The position numbers and the translations under genes are program-made. A DNA stretch of 64,000 nucleotides, taken from Oxyruncus cristatus (taxonomy: Eukaryota > Chordata > Aves > Passeriformes > Cotingidae). A model generated the notes under the pieces. It was not told where the DNA came from. It did not search any database and saw nothing but the letters and a program-made list of their open reading frames with translations. Positions 59,686 through 64,000 of this stretch are shown here, in pieces (the stretch's first letter is position 1; the number at the start of each line of letters is the position of its first letter). The DNA is taken from the NCBI GenBank assembly GCA_013399855.1, contig VXAY01002814.1:1472981-1536980 (forward strand), written 5' to 3'.

Positions 59686-62600
59686 GTACCTGTTTTACAG
59701 TGATGACTTTACTATCTTAGTCTTTATCTAAAGAGATATTTGCATGACTATTATTTAGACATCATTTTGCAGGAGAAAAAGACTTCATGCAGAATTTTTA
59801 TATCATTTCAATAGCTGTGTGTTATAACTGTGCATGTGTGCCATACGTACAAATACATTTCATCTTTGCAACCTAAAGCCATGACTGAATAGAGTTAAAC
59901 CAGCTACTTACGTAACATAAGAGGAAGAAAAGCATATGACCCTAACTCACGGGAGGAGCTTTGCTCCTAAATATGCCAAGTATGTATCATGCCTGCTAGA
60001 ATCCTTCCAGTTGTAAGGTGTACCATGGATTTTCATTGTAAAAAGTAGGCAACAGGCAGCAGCTGAGCAGATGTGAAAGCATAAGGTCAGCAATGAATTG
60101 TGTAAGGTGCCTGACTACATCTGCCATTACTGAAAATCCACCTTATATGAGGAGGGATGATGAAGTTTTTTGACTCGCTAATAGCATAATGTTGGAGTTT
60201 TTTACAAACAAACTTTGGAAATGGTGCACAAAAAGTAACTTTTGATAACACTTTGGATCTCTGACCAAAACATTCGGGAGATGAAATTTAACCCCTTCTC
60301 TTTTCTCAGATTTGTGTGGATTAGGAAGTTCTATCTCCAGTGTTTACAGGGATAAACAGATTAGTTAAGGAGTCTTGAGTAAATGTAAAACTTGAAAAGA
60401 AAGGCCTGGGATATGCAATTTCAGTGCACAGTAGGTCTTGGAGGAAGACAGTTCTTTCAACCTCATTTGGGTCATGCTCCAGAGCTGTCAGGATGGAAGC
60501 ACCTTTGTATAGGTGGAGAAATATTCCATTTGACACTCTTCTCAAGGAAATATTTAGAAAAATTAATCTATTTTATGGCTGCTGATGTGAATCTACCCCA
60601 GATTAGTTAAGTTGCATCCAGCACTGTCGTGATGTGCTCCTTTGGAACATGACAAGCATCTGAATGCTTGGTGGTGGGATAGGAACTCTAATCAGTGTTT
60701 CTGTGAGCAGTGACATAACTTGTAATGGGTATCATTCAGGAAAGAACAATTTAATTGCAGTGAAGTTTCCATGGATGGGGAGCTTATAGAATCAGCAGGT
60801 GTCTAGCTAGCACAGAAGCCCAGTACAAACTGGGTTGTTAACTTTTGTGCTGGTCAGATAAGAAAGTGTGTAGAAAATAGCAGAGGAATTAGGAGCCCTT
60901 GCTCTCCAGCTCTTTCTGCACCTCCCCACACTCTAGGAGGAGTGTGAGCACTGGAGTTGGGTGCGTGGTTCTGCCCAGGGCCCCCCTGTCAAACTGATGA
61001 CACTAAGTTCCATGGGCAGGGGCAGATCCATGCCTGACTGGGCAGGAGGGAGTAGCAGAAGTTACGTGTAAGTGCCACAGCTTGGTTATCAGAGAAAGCA
61101 GTGGTAGGGGGCTGTAGCTCACTGGAGGCAGATTTTAACCAGCTACTTCAAAAACTGGGCAGAATCATTTCCAGCACAGCCCTCATTTCAGCACTGACTC
61201 AGTCTCCGCAAGACCTCTCTGTGCTGACAGAGAACCACAGGCTAGAAATTATCTAAAATTGATGTAATTTGGAATAAAATCACAAGGACTGGCACTAGGG
61301 ATTAGTTGCCTTGCGTATTGTGTTGCTCAGGTCGCACCCAGCCACTCAGGTGGGTAAGATGCAGCCAAGACAGGTTGCATTCTATCCCATAGTGTTGTGA
61401 GTCTTTCTGCAAGAGCTAAGCTCTGTTTATTCATGTTTACTTCATTGTGCAGGATGCCAGTACTTTCCATGTTACGCAAATTATGGAGTTCATTAATCTC
61501 CATATGCTGTAATTAAGTCTGTTTAAGTCTACTGTGCAGTCTATGGATTCCTTTTAGTGGGTGTTGGGGGAGCAATGGATCATTTTTTTCCTTGCTTTCC
61601 CTGCCAGTACTAGGTCTTTACCAAGCACAGCTAATGATCCAGCAATCTTTGTCCCTGAATTCTGGTCATAATACATATTCACTGGAGAGAGAACAAACTG
61701 TCATTTTGGGGAAGGAACGTTACTCTTTTGTTGCCTGAAAGACAGGATGAAAGAAAGGAGAATGCAGTCTCCTGTCAAAACTGAAAGCAGTTCCGTGCTT
61801 GCTTTATACTCTTACAGAAACATAAAATAGATTATTGAAACTTTATGTATTTAGATAGTATTTTGGTCTGTCTTTTGGCTTTTGTCTCCTGCTAGCTTTA
61901 ATCCCAGTCATGCAGCTATGTTTTTGCATATCCTCATGAAAAATCCCTTAAGCAGAGTCATGTCAGAGGCCTAAGGACTGAGTGGCCTGTGGAGGTTGTG
62001 AATGAACAGTCAGTGCAGTGTTTCTGTGCCTCACCTTCAACAGTTATTTGCATGATACAAAGCTAGCAGATCTGCACCTAGCAGATTATTTTACATGATA
62101 GTGATTTGCATTCTGCATGAAATAATATGAACAAAACCTTAAATTTTCCATTTTCCTATAAAAAATTTTCTCCCTGTTTCTCCTAGTTTGTTGATTTTGT
62201 TGTTGGTTGCTTTTCCCCACCACCATTTATGGCTTTTTTCAGGTGCAGATAGAAAGATAAAATCAAAGGTGTCACCCCAGTAGTTTCAAAAATGTGCCCT
62301 GCCTCCATGCATCTCTATTGGCTAGTATTTCATTTGAGAAGCTTGAAAGAAGACTATTTTTCAAGAGTTAAGTGCCAGGCATCTTCTAAAAGGCAGACCT
62401 CTCAAAGCTGTATGAGGGTAACCACCCAGAACAGGATGCCCTTAGACTTACCAGCTCTTCTGAAGACTTGCCCTTCTTTGGCATTGTTTTTCTTTGCAGT
62501 GAAAATCCTCAGCATGTTGGTATTGTGGAAGAAAAAAAAATTCAAGCAGCTGCCAAGATCTGGCTATTTCCCATGCATAGAATGCTGATACCTCCCATCT

Positions 62601-64000
62601 TATGAATCAGTATGTTCCTAAGATGGGTTGAAGGATGAGGCTTCAAACTAATTCATATGACTGCCTATCCACTGTAGTGGGCAGAGTATCTATTTGGTAG
62701 CTGTGACTGTAAAAGTAATTTTTAATGTTACATGTTTTATTTCATGTAACTTCAATAAAACACGAGTGTTTTATTTTTCAAGAAAACACTGGGAGGCACA
62801 GCCTTAAAGAAATGTTTTCTTATGACCCTGTTACACACAGTCTTTTGGACTGCAGTGATAAGTGGTGGGTTATTCTTTTATTGCTGAAAGAACTTATTAA
62901 GCATATGCAATATGCAAAAGAAGGAAAGCCGAGCGTTAGAGAGTATTACCAGTGTGCACTTACAAGAAAATTATCCCATGAAAAACAAACCCCTCTACTT
63001 AAATGCTCCTCATAAACTATAAGGCAACTAATTCTACCTTAATGGGTGAAATTACTGCTTGATGGAGAAGTAAAACCAATACTATTAAAATATTGAGCTA
63101 GTGCAAATGTTAACAGGTTGGAATCTATTAAATGTGTGTTATTGTGGGAGCTAGAGAGGCTCAGTTTGTGTTGGTGGGTTTTTTTAATTATACCTATGGT
63201 TTATGAGAATTTCCATTCTTTTTTTCTGAGTCTCTTTGTCAGTGCAGTTCTTTTCACTGCTTGGTAAGAAGCAGAAACTTAAATTTTGTGTAGGGCAGCG
63301 AAGCACGGGAGATAGCCCTTTCATGAGAAAGAATAATATGAATCAAACATGGTGGTAGACATTTTTCACTGTTATTTTTCTGCCCTTGCACACCTCGAGG
63401 TTTCGATACAGTGCCATTGAACTCTGTTGTCTTGCAGGCTAATTTAAGGTTCAGAATTTAGTTCCAAACAGGCTACTTTTATGAAGATGGAGAGTCTCAA
63501 GAGTGGTGAAACATATCTTTAAAACTTGACATGCAAAATACAAACGTCTGATGGAAAGATGCTGGAGATGTGGAGGATTCAGAATACATGGTAATGGCTA
63601 AATGCACTGAATTCAGATGCTTATAAAATAGTAGTGGAAAAAAATCACTAGCAATAATATAACAATGTAAGAATTTCTACTAATGATTCAGACATCTCAT
63701 TTGACTCCTTTGTCTCGATTGGTGTGCACTTCGGTTATTGAGTTTCTCATTTAGACCATACAAGTGTTTCAGTCTGTGTGTGTTCATCTGGAAGCCATCT
63801 GTTCACTAGAGGGCAGCATTTGATAAAATGTTTAAAAGCAGGCTTTTTTCCACAGAAGTGAGGAAAATACATGCAGATCACTTTAATAACACGTTTAACA
63901 GTGTTCTCTGACATAAGTTTTCAGATCTGTTTGTTGGGCTGGAACCTGGAACAATGTTTGGCTTGATGAGAATTTTTGAAAGAAATGTAAGGATTTATTC
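59686..64000. other. Intergenic DNA, no gene seen
   Basis: Mostly AT-rich unique DNA with a more GC-rich patch at about 60890-61060. No exon series, RNA gene or repeat family was supported. Confidence 0.45.

Noticed and set aside
1..64000. tRNA, rRNA, CRISPR array, operon or bacterial-type signals
   Set aside because: None was seen; all recognised structure is that of vertebrate nuclear DNA.

Overview
The window is vertebrate nuclear DNA, very probably from a bird. It is AT-rich, introns run to kilobases with GT-AG borders, there is a CpG-island promoter, and the recognisable repeats are CR1-type LINEs plus old palindromic repeats of amniote type. No prokaryotic, organellar or plasmid features are visible. 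The species cannot be named from the sequence.

The only gene identified with confidence is ZNF326 (ZIRD/ZAN75) on the + strand. It encodes the AKAP95-type zinc-finger subunit of the DBIRD complex, which pairs with CCAR2 (DBC1) and couples RNA polymerase II elongation to splicing of AT-rich exons. Its CpG-island promoter lies at about 1350-2100 and carries two YY1-like motifs, a CACGTG box and CCAAT boxes. A 304-base assembly gap (1745-2048) interrupts it and very probably hides exon 1 and the start codon. Twelve further coding exons were traced by hand between 5057 and 27950; every junction keeps phase. They encode 546 visible residues: a Tyr/Gly/Ser/Arg-rich N-terminal half, a bipartite nuclear signal, an Arg-rich basic stretch, two C2H2 fingers and a short Glu-rich tail. 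Compared with human ZNF326 as I remember it, the model has a 32-base microexon 2, a 41-residue insertion from two small exons (6 and 7), and a shorter acidic tail. The 3'UTR ends near 28.5 kb.

From about 28.5 kb to the end I find no gene I can name. This fits the known order LRRC8D-ZNF326-BARHL2, in which a gene-poor interval rich in conserved noncoding DNA separates ZNF326 from BARHL2. The interval holds two + strand CR1 insertions, one with a second CR1 3' end nested in it; two stretches that look like candidate regulatory DNA (41.6-42.1 and 47.0-48.6 kb); a cluster of old palindromic repeats at 55.4-56.4 kb; and a few splice-flanked open segments (best at 58.7-59.7 kb) that could belong to an undescribed transcript or be chance.
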